Source: Anaerolineales bacterium (lineage in GTDB: Bacteria; Chloroflexota; Anaerolineae; 4572-78; J111). From it: a stretch of 64,000 bases of DNA. Location: assembly GCA_020634855.1 (NCBI GenBank), contig JACKAU010000008.1, positions 186,001-250,000 of the forward strand, given 5' to 3'. This document shows positions 26,728-35,122 of the stretch, in pieces (positions within the stretch are counted from its first letter, which is position 1; each line of letters opens with the position of its first letter). Under the pieces are notes generated by a model, which ran no database searches, was not told the DNA's origin, and saw only the letters and a program-made list of their open reading frames with translations. The position numbers were made by a program, and so were the translations under genes.

Positions 26728-28440
26728 TCAGTCATTAGACATCCTGGGTTCAAAACGCCGCGAGTAAGCTTCGATCACCTGTTCCAGATTCAGATACATT
26801 CGCTCATTGCCCAACTTTTCCCCCATGGGTGACCGCCTGACAACACGCAGCGCTTCGGGATTTAAGGCCGCTAACCCGAATAAGATGCCGGCGGCTTGCA
26901 ACTGCTCTTCAAATTCTGCCAGCGACTTGAGCGCCGTATATTCAAAATCAGGTATCGCGCTGCAATCAAGGATCACAACTTGTGGTGATCCTTGATGAAT
27001 TATCAACCACAGTTTGTCGATCACCCACGATACGTTGGCGAAGAAAAGTCGCCCTTCGGTACGGGCTATCAACAATCCGGGAATGGTCTCGTCATCAGGA
27101 TAATCATCTAACGGCCGATGCACATTACTGCCCGGTTTGCGGCCCATGGCGTAAACCGGCGGTCGGTCAACTTTAGCCAGAAGGGTGAGTAATGAGATGA
27201 TTACAGCCACCACAATGCCCTCCAATATACCCAACACAATCACCCCGCCAGTGGCGAGCAGCGCCCAGATTAGCTCAATACGTCTAAACTGAGCCATGTC
27301 CTTGAATTCGCCGATATTGATCAGCCCTACAGCCGCCATCAACACCAGCGCACCTAGGGTGGCCTCAGGCATCAGACTGATTAGCGGCGCCAAAAACAAA
27401 AGAGTTAACACGGCAACGCCCACCGTCACCATTTCGGCGACCTGGGTTTTGGCCCCCGCCTTGGCGTTGACGGCCGTTTGCGAGGTGCCGCCGCCGGCCG
27501 GATAGGCCTGAAAAAAGCCACCGGCGATATTGGCCATCCCCAGGGCAAAGAGTTCCTGGTTGGCGTCCGCCGCCGGTTCGCCGTGTCGTCGAAAAGCGCG
27601 GGCAGCGGCGGTCGACTCGGTGAAAGACATCAGGGCGATACCGATGGCGGGCAACCATAAACTACCCACTAACGACAGGTTTGGCAGCGAAAAGGAGGGC
27701 AGCCCGGTGGGAATATTGCCAATGAGCGAGATACCCAGTTGGCTAAGATTAAAGAAAGCGGAAAGCGCTATTCCGACGGCCACCGCCACCAGCGCCGCCG
27801 GGATACGCGGGACGAAATGCGGCAGAAAAACCAGAATCGCCAGCGTGAAGGCCGCGAGCGCTACGGTGGGCCAGTTGATTTGGTCCAGGCTGGTGAAAAT
27901 GGTTACTAGCGTCGCCGAGACCGACGAGCCGCTGGGAATAGACAACCCCAAAACCTTGCCCAACTGGCTAACAAAGATCACCACCCCAATACCCGCCTTG
28001 AACCCGGTGAGGACGGGCAACGAAATGAAGTCGGCCAAAAGGCCCAAGCGCAGTAGTGAAGCCAGGATCAAGACCACCCCCACCAAGAAGGCGAGTGTGG
28101 CCGCCGGCAGCACATAGTCGGCGGGATCGCTCGTCGGCCCCACCATCGAGAGCAAAGCCGTACCCGTTAAAATAGAAAGGGCAGAGGTTGAACTGACACT
28201 GAGCGGGCGGGAGGTGCCCAGCAGCGTGTAAACGAACATGGGAACCAGGGCCACGTACAGGCCCACCTGCACCGGCAATCCGGCAATAGTCGCATAGGCC
28301 ATAACCTGAGGAATGACCACGGCCGCGGCGGTCAGCCCCGCCATCAGGTCAGGGCGTAGCCAGGCGCTCTGATAGTGAGGCAGCCAGCCCAGGATAGGGA
28401 TGTATTTTGTAATTCCGCTGGGGGTAGCTACCGCAGTCAT
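26728..28440 (-). CDS. SulP-family anion transporter with STAS domain
   Basis: A 570-aa SulP permease: 'DLMAGLTAAAVVIPQVMAYATIAGLPVQVGLY' at the N-terminus, 'MSFTESTAAARAFRRHGEPAADANQELFALGMANIAGGFFQAYPAGGGTSQTAVNAKAG' in the middle, and a STAS domain at ~440-560 ('RLFFANVSW', 'VVILDCSAIPDFEYTALKSL'). Sulfate or other inorganic anions are likely substrates. It has AGGAG upstream and lies 21 bp after the HAD gene, so it is probably translated from the sulfatase 2/anSME/HAD transcript or a part of it. Such placement suits disposal or uptake of sulfate in step with sulfatase action (inference). Its STAS end is the parent type of the fragment at 17711. Confidence 0.9.
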   Translation of the reverse strand: MTAVATPSGITKYIPILGWLPHYQSAWLRPDLMAGLTAAAVVIPQVMAYATIAGLPVQVGLYVALVPMFVYTLLGTSRPLSVSSTSALSILTGTALLSMVGPTSDPADYVLPAATLAFLVGVVLILASLLRLGLLADFISLPVLTGFKAGIGVVIFVSQLGKVLGLSIPSGSSVSATLVTIFTSLDQINWPTVALAAFTLAILVFLPHFVPRIPAALVAVAVGIALSAFFNLSQLGISLIGNIPTGLPSFSLPNLSLVGSLWLPAIGIALMSFTESTAAARAFRRHGEPAADANQELFALGMANIAGGFFQAYPAGGGTSQTAVNAKAGAKTQVAEMVTVGVAVLTLLFLAPLISLMPEATLGALVLMAAVGLINIGEFKDMAQFRRIELIWALLATGGVIVLGILEGIVVAVIISLLTLLAKVDRPPVYAMGRKPGSNVHRPLDDYPDDETIPGLLIARTEGRLFFANVSWVIDKLWLIIHQGSPQVVILDCSAIPDFEYTALKSLAEFEEQLQAAGILFGLAALNPEALRVVRRSPMGEKLGNERMYLNLEQVIEAYSRRFEPRMSND

Positions 28441-28461
28441 GCTCGATCACTCCTCAAAGTT

Positions 28462-29403
28462 TCAATGCGTCTGAACAGCAAAAACAGTGCGCCAGTCCTG
28501 CTTCACGCTGGCCACCACCCACCCGCGCTCCTGCGCTGTTTTTAGCGCATTTTCAGCGCCGGCGGTGTAGTCGAACTCCCGGCCGGCATCGTCGTGGTTG
28601 ACCAGTAGACACAAGGAGGGCTGCGGGTTAGCGGCGGTGTATTGCAGCATCGGGATGTCGCCGTTGGAATTGCCGGCGGCCAAGATGGGGCGGCGGCCGA
28701 TACGATCCCAGATGAGGATCGCTTTGGCGGGGCCGTCATTGATGACATCCAGTCCCGCCTGCCGTACAATCGTCGCATCCTGACCGTCCGCCTGGAAACC
28801 GAGCTTGACGGCGCTGCCAATAACCCGCTCGGGCGGAATGCCGTATAAGGTCTGGGTCACCGGCCGGATGAAGTCGCGCCCCCCACCGGAGATAATGTAG
28901 TTGGTGAAGTCATAAGCTTCCAGGTAGCGGAGCAGTTCCACCATCGGTTGAAACGTAACCTCCATATAAGGAACGCCCAGGGAAGGGTGCCGGGTTTGGT
29001 GGATAAAGTCGGCGGCCATTTTCCCAAACGCCTCCACGGTCATCGCACTAAAGGCTTTGATGATGCCGCCCAGCAGCACCGTAGCCTGGCTATCATCCCC
29101 ATGGTAATGCTTGGTCATCGCGTCACTGAACCAGACCTTATCCTGCTCATAAGCCGCTTGCCAGGGTTGTTGCCGGCGCAGCGACGGCTCTTTTTCAGCC
29201 ATCGCGGCCAGCCGCCGCAGGATAAAGTCAACTTGGACCTGAACGGGGGCTTCGCACCAGAGTGTGCCGTCATTATCAAAAACGGCGATACGCTCCTCCG
29301 GGGGAACGTAGGCCGGATTGTCACGATCGGTAACTTTGGCCACAAAGTCCTGAATGGCTTGTTTGGTGGGGGTATCGTTCCAGAATGATAAATCAGCGTT
29401 CAT
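28462..29403 (-). CDS. HAD-superfamily phosphatase-like protein
   Basis: A 313-aa protein with HAD motif I 'VFDNDGTLW' (Asp43, Asp45). 'NYIISGGGRDFIRPV' fits motif II (Ser/Thr after beta strand), a Lys-containing stretch lies near 'KAILIWDRIGRRPILAAGNSNGDIPML', and 'GNSNGDIPML' holds the motif IV acid. This is the set expected for an active phosphohydrolase. Substrate is unknown; the sequence is not a classic phosphoserine phosphatase although the DNDGTLW form is shared with some of these. GAGGAG precedes the ATG. It stands between anSME and SulP on one strand, spaced by 65 and 21 bp, so it probably belongs to the sulfatase operon. Confidence 0.85.
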   Translation of the reverse strand: MNADLSFWNDTPTKQAIQDFVAKVTDRDNPAYVPPEERIAVFDNDGTLWCEAPVQVQVDFILRRLAAMAEKEPSLRRQQPWQAAYEQDKVWFSDAMTKHYHGDDSQATVLLGGIIKAFSAMTVEAFGKMAADFIHQTRHPSLGVPYMEVTFQPMVELLRYLEAYDFTNYIISGGGRDFIRPVTQTLYGIPPERVIGSAVKLGFQADGQDATIVRQAGLDVINDGPAKAILIWDRIGRRPILAAGNSNGDIPMLQYTAANPQPSLCLLVNHDDAGREFDYTAGAENALKTAQERGWVVASVKQDWRTVFAVQTH

Positions 29404-29468
29404 CGGGCTGTCTCCTCTTTCTCAACCAAGTAAAATCGTTGTTTCAGTCGGGTAAACCATCTAACCCG

Positions 29469-30848
29469 TTATTCAGACGTCACAACCACTCTCGCTCGTG
29501 GTTGACCCTGATGGACGGGTAATGGGCTGGGTTGGGACGCCGAGACCACACGCTTGCGGCCGTGGCACTGTTTGGTCTTGAGGCCGCTGCCGCAAGGGCA
29601 GGGGTCGTTACGGCCCGTCTGGGCTACAATAGCCTCAAAGTCGGCCGTTTCCTTGGCCAGGATGGGCATCACCTCGGCGGCCTGCCGGCCCGCCCGCAGC
29701 AGCGAGACGATGATTTGCATCGGATGGTCGATGTGGGTGAAGAAGTGGTACCAGCCGGCGCATAAGTAATTTAAGCCTGGGTCGCCGTTGGTGGTCGTGA
29801 TAAAGCGATTCTTGGGACATTCGCCGTGGCAAGCAAAGCGCACCTCACAGTCAAGGCATTGCTGGGGCAGGGTGTCAAATTTGTCCTGCCCAAACTTTTG
29901 TTGCCGGTCGCTGGCCACCAGCTCGATGATATCGGTCTCGGCGATATTGCCCAACCGGTAATTCGGCTCGACAAAATGGTCGCAGGAGTAGAGATCGCCG
30001 TTGTGCTCAAGCGCCAAAGCCGAGCCGCAGGTCTTGTTAAAGACACACAAGCCGGACGAGGACAACCCCATCCAGTTGCTCGCGGCGGCTTCAAAGGTGG
30101 TCACAAACACATTGCCCACATCATGCCTGACCCATTCATCGAAAATCGTGGTCAAAAAGCGGCCAAACTGTTCCGGCTGCACCGAGCGCTCCGAAACCGT
30201 CGTCCCGGTCTGATACAGGGCCAACCCCTGCGGATCCAGGCGCTCGACCACCGGAATGAACTGCATCCAGTCCGTACCCACCTCGTCGCGATGGAAGCGG
30301 TAGACCTCCAGCGGATAATCGGCGTTGATCCGGTTGACGGTGGTCAGCACGTTGTACTCAACCTGATGCTGTTGCAGCAGCCGCAAGCCCCGCATGACCT
30401 GGTCAAAACTACCCGCCCCCCCTTTGTTGACCCGGTAGGCGTCGTGCAGTTCGCGCGGGCCGTCAATGCTGATCCCGATCAGGAAGTTGTGTTCTTTGAA
30501 AAATTCACACCATTCATCGTTAAGCAAGGTGCCGTTGGTTTGCATGGTGTTCGTAAAGGTCATGCCCGGCCGGCGATACTGTTCCTGAAGTTCAATCGCC
30601 CGGCGATAGAACTCCAAGCCCATCAGGGTCGGTTCGCCGCCCTGCCAGGCCACCGTCACCTCCGGGGAGCGATGCCCCTCGATGAGTTGGCGGATGTAAT
30701 TCTCCAGCACCTCATCCGACATGCGGAAGGCGCTGCCGGGGTAGAGCAGTTCCTTATCGAGAAAGAAACAGTAGGAGCAAGCCAAGTTACAGATGGCCCC
30801 GGTCGGCTTAGCCATCAGATGAAAATTGGGGGGTGGATTATGACTCAA
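29469..30848 (-). CDS. Radical SAM anaerobic sulfatase-maturating enzyme (anSME-like)
   Basis: A 459-aa radical SAM/SPASM protein. The Fe-S/SAM motif is Cys20-x3-Cys24-x2-Cys27 (AICNLACSYCFF), followed by 'QGGEPTLMG' and 'TNGTLL'. A SPASM region at ~265-350 has many cysteines (CGSALALEHNGDLYSCDHFV; CLDCEVRFACHGECPKNR). These match anaerobic sulfatase-maturating enzymes, which oxidise the sulfatase Cys to formylglycine. It is immediately downstream of sulfatase 2, and both sulfatases have Cys in the activation site, so they are the probable substrates. The C-terminus adds a SEC-C zinc motif (GRNDPCPCGSGLKTKQCHG, ~412-430). Translation starts at TTG, chosen because AAGGAG lies 7 nt before it; no ATG is near. 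Confidence 0.92.
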   Translation of the reverse strand: MSHNPPPNFHLMAKPTGAICNLACSYCFFLDKELLYPGSAFRMSDEVLENYIRQLIEGHRSPEVTVAWQGGEPTLMGLEFYRRAIELQEQYRRPGMTFTNTMQTNGTLLNDEWCEFFKEHNFLIGISIDGPRELHDAYRVNKGGAGSFDQVMRGLRLLQQHQVEYNVLTTVNRINADYPLEVYRFHRDEVGTDWMQFIPVVERLDPQGLALYQTGTTVSERSVQPEQFGRFLTTIFDEWVRHDVGNVFVTTFEAAASNWMGLSSSGLCVFNKTCGSALALEHNGDLYSCDHFVEPNYRLGNIAETDIIELVASDRQQKFGQDKFDTLPQQCLDCEVRFACHGECPKNRFITTTNGDPGLNYLCAGWYHFFTHIDHPMQIIVSLLRAGRQAAEVMPILAKETADFEAIVAQTGRNDPCPCGSGLKTKQCHGRKRVVSASQPSPLPVHQGQPRARVVVTSE

Positions 30849-30887
30849 CAGCTTTCTCCTTCATCAAAATATTTCACTCAAATTGCC

Positions 30888-30924
30888 ACCAAGCTACTTC
30901 TGACCAAAAAAGCCAGAAGTGGGG
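30888..30924 (+). repeat. Hairpin repeat, 'acttctgaccaaaaaagc' family, copy 1
   Basis: Stem 'acttct' / 'agaagt' around a loop with 'gaccaaaaaagcc'. Copies: 48726-48762 on the same strand and 51484-51520 on the opposite strand, each in an intergenic gap next to a gene end. Confidence 0.65.
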
Positions 30925-31007
30925 CCGGAAATCTAAACGCAAGGGGCGCAAACGACGCTAAAGTCGCCAACGCTTTTTATATCTCCTTTTGCGTCTCTGG
31001 CGCCTAT

Positions 31008-31054
31008 AGCGTCTTTAGCGTTAAATCCTGTTTGATTCCGGTTTGTCCGGGTTA
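31008..31054 (-). repeat. Dispersed 'ggatttaacgc' repeat, copy 2
   Basis: Opposite orientation to copies at 3574 and 51279: 'agcgtctttagcgttaaatcc' followed by 'ttccggtttgtccgggtta'. It directly abuts the 'tgtcatttcg' palindrome, as copy 1 does. Confidence 0.6.
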
Positions 31055-31072
31055 TGAGTTACGCAGGTGGCA

Positions 31073-31166
31073 TGTCATTTCGAGGAGGAACGACGAGAAA
31101 TCCCTGAGAACGATGTTGGCCAGCCGACTCTGTAGGGATTTCTCCGCCTTCGGCTACGAAATGACA
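31073..31166. repeat. Palindromic element, 'tgtcatttcg' family, copy 2
   Basis: Ends 'tgtcatttcg' ... 'cgaaatgaca' are a perfect 10-bp inverted repeat, with inner 'gagaaatccct' / 'agggatttctc'. About 94 bp, no ORF. Same family as 3656-3812 and 36932-37027. Confidence 0.8.
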
Positions 31167-31210
31167 TTATGGGATGTCAAGTGCGTAACGCCTATATTCT
31201 TACTTGGTCA

Positions 31211-31245
31211 GGCAGGGTACCAGCGGGTGAAGCCAGTACCCTGCC
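31211..31245 (-). terminator. Hairpin downstream of sulfatase 2
   Basis: Stem 'ggcagggtac' / 'gtaccctgcc' lies 40 bases past the stop of sulfatase 2. It lacks a long T-run. It occupies the same place as the hairpin after sulfatase 1. Confidence 0.5.
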
Positions 31246-31284
31246 ACTCCAAAGTCAAAAATGAACAAAAGCCAGGCTCACGGC

Positions 31285-33648
31285 TCAGTCGAGCGCCATC
31301 GCCGCCGCCATCTCCATTTCTAGGGCGCGGTACTGCTCCTGCTCCACCGACACCTCTACGAACTGAATGGTACCGCCGGTGAAAGCGCCCTGAGTCTCCG
31401 ACGTGTACTCCGAAGCGACGGCATCCGCGCTGTCGCGACCAACGCACAGGCCGTCTCCGCACAACGTGAACTTGCCGGTCTGGGTTCGCATCGGTCCCTC
31501 GGCCACCACCTTGTCGTTGATATACAGCTTCGTTGTGCCGTGCGACTCGTGGTACTGGCCGGCCTTCTCCCGGATGAACTCTACGCCGAGGGTGTACTTG
31601 CCCGGCGACAGCTCAACATTGGAGATAAGCTTCTGCTCCGGCGGGATGCCCAGGAAATTGTACACGTAGTAAAGTTTCTTCTGGTGAATGAAGAGCGAAT
31701 GCCCGCCAAAGCGTGAACCGTGGGCAAAGAGGACGCCGGAACAGTCGTCGCCGACTTCGACATTGGCCAGGATCTTGTACGAACGCCCCCGAATGTTGGC
31801 GGCGACGCCTTCGGGGACCGCCGTCGTGTCCGGGTAGTACATGTACCGCTCCCGGGGCGGCTCAGTGGATGGTCGCTCGACGGTGAGAATCTCGAGCGCG
31901 GTGCGATCGTCGAGGGGCAGCACCAGGTTCTTACGGGCCTCGTCCAGCCACAACTGCTTCAGATGCTCCAGCTTCTCCGGAAACTGGTCGGCCAGGTTGG
32001 TGGACTCGGAGCGATCTTCGTCAACGTGGTACAGCTCCCACTCATCCTGGTCGAAGCGCCCATGGCCGCTCAGCGGCGCGTGGACGGCGGCGGCCCGCCA
32101 GCCGTCCTCCCAGATGCCGCGCGTGCCGAGCATCTCAAAGTATTGTCGTTTCTTCTGAGTCGGCCCGTCCGGGTCGGCGTCGAAGCTGTACCGCATCGAA
32201 ACGCCCGACAGCGGGTACTGCTCCACCCCGCGATAGGTATCGGGCATCTCCAACCCGCAGACATCGAGGATGGTCGGCACAATGTCGGTCGAGTGGTGGT
32301 ACTGATGCCTGATCTCTCCCTGCGCCTTAATGCCCTTCGGCCAGGAGATGATCATCGGGTCACAGGTCCCGCCGGAGTACTCCGAGTAGCGTTTGAACAT
32401 CTTGAACGGCGTCGAGAAGGCGACCGCCCAACCGGTCGGATAGTGGTTGTACGTATCCGGTGAACCGAGCTTGTCGTACATCTTCATGTTCTCTTCGAGT
32501 TCGTCCGGGAATCCGTTGAAGAATTTGTTCTCGTTGACCGAGCCGTTGGGCGAACCTTCGCCCGAGGCGCCGTTGTCGGCGGCGTAGAACACCAACGTGT
32601 TGTCGAGCTGGCCGGATTCCTCCAGGTAGTCGATCAGACGTCCGATCTGGGCATCGGTATACTCGGCGAACCCGGCGAACACCTCCGCCATACGCGAGAA
32701 GAGCTTCTTCTCATCATCACTCAACGTTTCCCACGGCTTGACGGCATCCGCGGGGTTCGCCACTTCATCCGGCAGCGGGTTAATCGGCGTCAGTTGCGTC
32801 CCCTCGGGAATGACGCCCTTCTCGATCATGCGCGCCAGCACCCACTCGCGGTACGCCTCGTAGCCGTCGTCGAACTGGCCCTTGTACTTGTCGATGTACT
32901 CCTGGGGAGCTTGGTGGGGAGCATGGTCCGCTCCGGGGCAGAACCACATGTACCACGGCTTCGAGGGGTTGCTGGCCTTCTGGTCGCGGATCATGCGGAT
33001 GGCCTGGTCGGCCAGATCCTTGGACAGGTGGTAGCCTTCCGAGGGCGTGTACGGCTGGTCGATGTAGTGGTTGTCTTCAACAAGATCCGGATACCACTGG
33101 TTGGTCTCGCCGCCGAGGAAGCCGTAGAAACGGTCGAACCCCTGCTGCAAGGGCCAGGTGCCCCGGTACCCGCCGGGGCCGAGGTCCTGCTCGGGCACGT
33201 TGTGATTCTTGCCCAGCCAGAAGGTGCTCCAACCGGCATCTTGGAGGATGTGGCCAATCGTGGCGCACTGCGCGGGAATCCGGCCGTGCTTGCCGGGGAA
33301 GCCCTCCGTAGCCTCAGTGATACAGGCGAAGCCGTTGAGATGGTGGTTGCGGCCGGTCAAGATGGTAGACCGGGTGGGTGAACATATCGCGGTCGTGTGC
33401 CACTGGGTGTACATCAGGCCGCGGTCGGCCAGTTTCTGCGCCGTCGGCATGTTGACCCGACCGCCGAAAGGTGACCACGTCGCCAACCCCGTATCGTCGT
33501 ACAGGATGAACAGGACGTTCGGCGCGCCCTGGGGCGCGACCGGAGGGCTGTATGGATCCCAATCGGGGACCGAGTCGCGCACGTCGAGGGCGATCTTGCC
33601 CTTGAAAACTTGCTCGGTATGCCGTTCGGCATATGTTTTCTCTGTCAT
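31285..33648 (-). CDS. Arylsulfatase (Cys-type, long cytosolic form), copy 2
   Basis: A 787-aa paralogue of the sulfatase at 18017, equal in length and nearly identical in long stretches, including the C-terminal ~190 residues. Metal-site 'LYDDTG' is at ~50-54, and the activation motif is C-S-P-T-R with Cys89 (AICSPTRSTILTGRNHH); copy 1 has C-A-P-T-R. Differences cluster near the active site and around residues 110-120 and 580-600 ('LPLDDRTALEILTV' against 'LPLNDWPPLIVAGL'), hinting at altered substrate choice. No signal peptide, so likely cytosolic. It is followed by the anSME gene, which would activate it. AGGAGG precedes the ATG, and the 37-bp leader is identical to that of copy 1. Confidence 0.93.
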   Translation of the reverse strand: MTEKTYAERHTEQVFKGKIALDVRDSVPDWDPYSPPVAPQGAPNVLFILYDDTGLATWSPFGGRVNMPTAQKLADRGLMYTQWHTTAICSPTRSTILTGRNHHLNGFACITEATEGFPGKHGRIPAQCATIGHILQDAGWSTFWLGKNHNVPEQDLGPGGYRGTWPLQQGFDRFYGFLGGETNQWYPDLVEDNHYIDQPYTPSEGYHLSKDLADQAIRMIRDQKASNPSKPWYMWFCPGADHAPHQAPQEYIDKYKGQFDDGYEAYREWVLARMIEKGVIPEGTQLTPINPLPDEVANPADAVKPWETLSDDEKKLFSRMAEVFAGFAEYTDAQIGRLIDYLEESGQLDNTLVFYAADNGASGEGSPNGSVNENKFFNGFPDELEENMKMYDKLGSPDTYNHYPTGWAVAFSTPFKMFKRYSEYSGGTCDPMIISWPKGIKAQGEIRHQYHHSTDIVPTILDVCGLEMPDTYRGVEQYPLSGVSMRYSFDADPDGPTQKKRQYFEMLGTRGIWEDGWRAAAVHAPLSGHGRFDQDEWELYHVDEDRSESTNLADQFPEKLEHLKQLWLDEARKNLVLPLDDRTALEILTVERPSTEPPRERYMYYPDTTAVPEGVAANIRGRSYKILANVEVGDDCSGVLFAHGSRFGGHSLFIHQKKLYYVYNFLGIPPEQKLISNVELSPGKYTLGVEFIREKAGQYHESHGTTKLYINDKVVAEGPMRTQTGKFTLCGDGLCVGRDSADAVASEYTSETQGAFTGGTIQFVEVSVEQEQYRALEMEMAAAMALD

Positions 33649-33685
33649 AATAAACCTCCTGATGGTTACTTTTGACTTCTTTGTC
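33649..33685 (-). promoter_or_regulatory. Conserved 5' leader of sulfatase 2
   Basis: Identical to the 37 bases before sulfatase 1 (20381-20417) and includes AGGAGG. Sequence diverges immediately upstream. Confidence 0.6.
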
Positions 33686-33821
33686 GTCCTTCTTTATTAC
33701 AATAGTAAGCGTCTAAGTTCAGCGGTTGTTGCGTCTACTCCATCATAATCGCATTCGTTTCTGAGCCACCGACAGGAACGCAAAAGAGTTAAAACCACTG
33801 CTTGTACGAGATAAACCGCCC

Positions 33822-34499
33822 TTAAGCCAGGAACCGGTTAATCGCCTTCACCAGAAAATACAGCCCGAACACCAATGAAATGGTAATCATCAGAACGCGG
33901 TTGTGCTTGGTTAGCCAGTCGGTCAAGCCATTCAAGACCTTTGTCGCCTGTCCCGGCACAATGATTCGCATCAGGATAAGGAGCAGTATCAGCGACTGGG
34001 CCAGCAGGACGAAAACCAAAAAGGCTGTGATGCTGTCCGGCCGGCCGAGTTGGGCTTCCCCGATAACCGCAATCGCATTCAGGGTGAAAACCCACAGTTT
34101 AGGGGCAATCGCCACCAAGGCGAAACCAACACCAAAGGCCTTGACCGGCGTGATGGTCTCAATCATGGTTAACCATTTAGGCGGCGGCGCGTCCGGATCA
34201 TCTTCGTGCCGCCACTGTCTGTAAGCCGTAATCAATAGCATAATGCCGATGACCAGGAGAAGCGTCGAGGTGATAGCGTTGTGCTTGCTGCTATCTGATG
34301 TGTTGGACACTCCGACCATAATAAAGCCAAACACGAAACCTTGGATTAGGCGGACAGCCGTCATGCCGGCTATGAATAATATACCTTTTAACACCCCTCG
34401 TTCAGGTGACCCCAGCAATAACGCCGTAAAGATGATTTGCATCGGCACAATGGCGCTACCCAAAATCAATGGCAAAAAGTCGGTAAAGAATGATGGCAT
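33822..34499 (-). CDS. GAP-family (Sap, sulfolipid-addressing type) membrane protein
   Basis: A 225-aa protein with about six membrane segments: 'LILGSAIVPMQIIFTALLLGS', 'ILFIAGMTAVRLIQGFVFGFIMVG', a hydrophilic middle (YRQWRHEDDPDAPPPKWL), then 'VKAFGVGFALVAIAPKLWVFTLNAIAVIGEAQL'. This matches the GAP family (Sap), named for a mycobacterial protein needed to export sulfolipid-1. The transported molecule here is unknown. AGGGGAGA precedes the ATG. Just downstream of it lies sulfatase 2, 170 bp away. A truncated copy of its C-terminal half is at 12166, so the locus has been duplicated together with neighbours. Confidence 0.82.
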   Translation of the reverse strand: MPSFFTDFLPLILGSAIVPMQIIFTALLLGSPERGVLKGILFIAGMTAVRLIQGFVFGFIMVGVSNTSDSSKHNAITSTLLLVIGIMLLITAYRQWRHEDDPDAPPPKWLTMIETITPVKAFGVGFALVAIAPKLWVFTLNAIAVIGEAQLGRPDSITAFLVFVLLAQSLILLLILMRIIVPGQATKVLNGLTDWLTKHNRVLMITISLVFGLYFLVKAINRFLA

Positions 34500-34584
34500 A
34501 CGTCTCCCCTTTTTAGGCCCATTGTCATGGTCACCGCTGTAACATGACTACCATGCTCATACTCTTTAATTTTATGATGGTTTC

Positions 34585-34680
34585 ATAGGCCCGTACCGGG
34601 AGTTTACCATATTTCTCTATCACGTCATATACGGGCAGTGCTGTCGTTGCCGACTCACGCCGCACATCTTCCAGGATAGC
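34585..34680 (-). pseudogene. Remnant of a second Rieske protein C-terminus
   Basis: On the minus strand this non-coding gap reads 'RRESATTALPVYDVIEKYGK' then 'LPVRAYE', which aligns with the end of the intact Rieske protein at 34760 (RGPATTALPTYEVVEEQGK then LQVRV). The Fe-S ligand part is absent and the frame has no proper start. It is a decayed tandem copy 80 bp from the intact gene. Confidence 0.65.
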
Positions 34681-34759
34681 CCCTTATTAACCGACGGTTA
34701 TAGGTCACCTCCGTTTTGCAGTTGCCACGCTCATGCCGGCTTAATTTTCTAAGAGTTGC

Positions 34760-35095
34760 TTAGACCCGCACCTGGAGTTTACCTTGTTCCTCAACCACCT
34801 CGTAGGTGGGCAACGCTGTGGTTGCCGGCCCGCGCAGCACGGCCCCCGTTGTTACATCAAACTGTGAACCGTGGCATTGACACATGATCGTTGTGCCCGT
34901 TAATAACCCGGCCGACAGCGGGCAGCTTTCGTGGGAGCAAAGATCATCAAAGGCATAAAGTTTGCCATTGACACGGGCGACAGAGACCCGCCGCTTTAAA
35001 TCTTCCAGATAATAGGGATTAACATAATTATCCGGAAGGTTAGCTGCATCATCGAGTATGCGAAAATTAGTTTGTTGGGTTGTTGGCGCACTCAT
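34760..35095 (-). CDS. Rieske [2Fe-2S] ferredoxin-type protein
   Basis: A 111-aa single-domain Rieske protein. Cluster ligands are C53-x-H55 (CSHESCPL) and C72-x2-H75 (CQCHGSQFD), followed by the usual 'G.VLRGPATTALPTYEV' tail. Such proteins carry electrons to oxygenases or oxidoreductases, or serve as small ferredoxins. No membrane helix or signal sequence is present, so it is soluble. It lies 27 bp downstream of the ChoD-like GMC oxidoreductase on the same strand, probably as its electron partner (inference). GGAGAAA precedes the ATG. A decayed second copy of its C-terminus lies downstream. Confidence 0.9.
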   Translation of the reverse strand: MSAPTTQQTNFRILDDAANLPDNYVNPYYLEDLKRRVSVARVNGKLYAFDDLCSHESCPLSAGLLTGTTIMCQCHGSQFDVTTGAVLRGPATTALPTYEVVEEQGKLQVRV

Positions 35096-35122
35096 GGCTG
35101 TTTCTCCTATAAAAAATTCATC

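Larger units (their letters stand above)
30849..31284. other. Repeat-rich gap between anSME and sulfatase 2
   Basis: About 435 bases without a gene. It holds four repeat units in a row: a 'cttctgaccaaaaaagccagaag' hairpin near 30888, a 'gcgtctttagcgttaaatcc' repeat at 31008, a 'tgtcatttcg' palindrome at 31073 and a GC-rich hairpin at 31211. The hairpins are also plausible stops for the sulfatase 2 transcript, which would make the anSME-HAD-SulP genes a separate unit. Confidence 0.55.

Noticed and set aside
29826..31382. Plus-strand frame of 518 aa across anSME and the gap to sulfatase 2
   Set aside because: It is antisense to anSME and then runs through intergenic palindromes; no recognisable domain.
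32794..33381. Plus-strand frame of 195 aa opposite sulfatase 2
   Set aside because: A similar frame appears opposite sulfatase 1 only because the genes are paralogous; composition is that of antisense GC-rich DNA.
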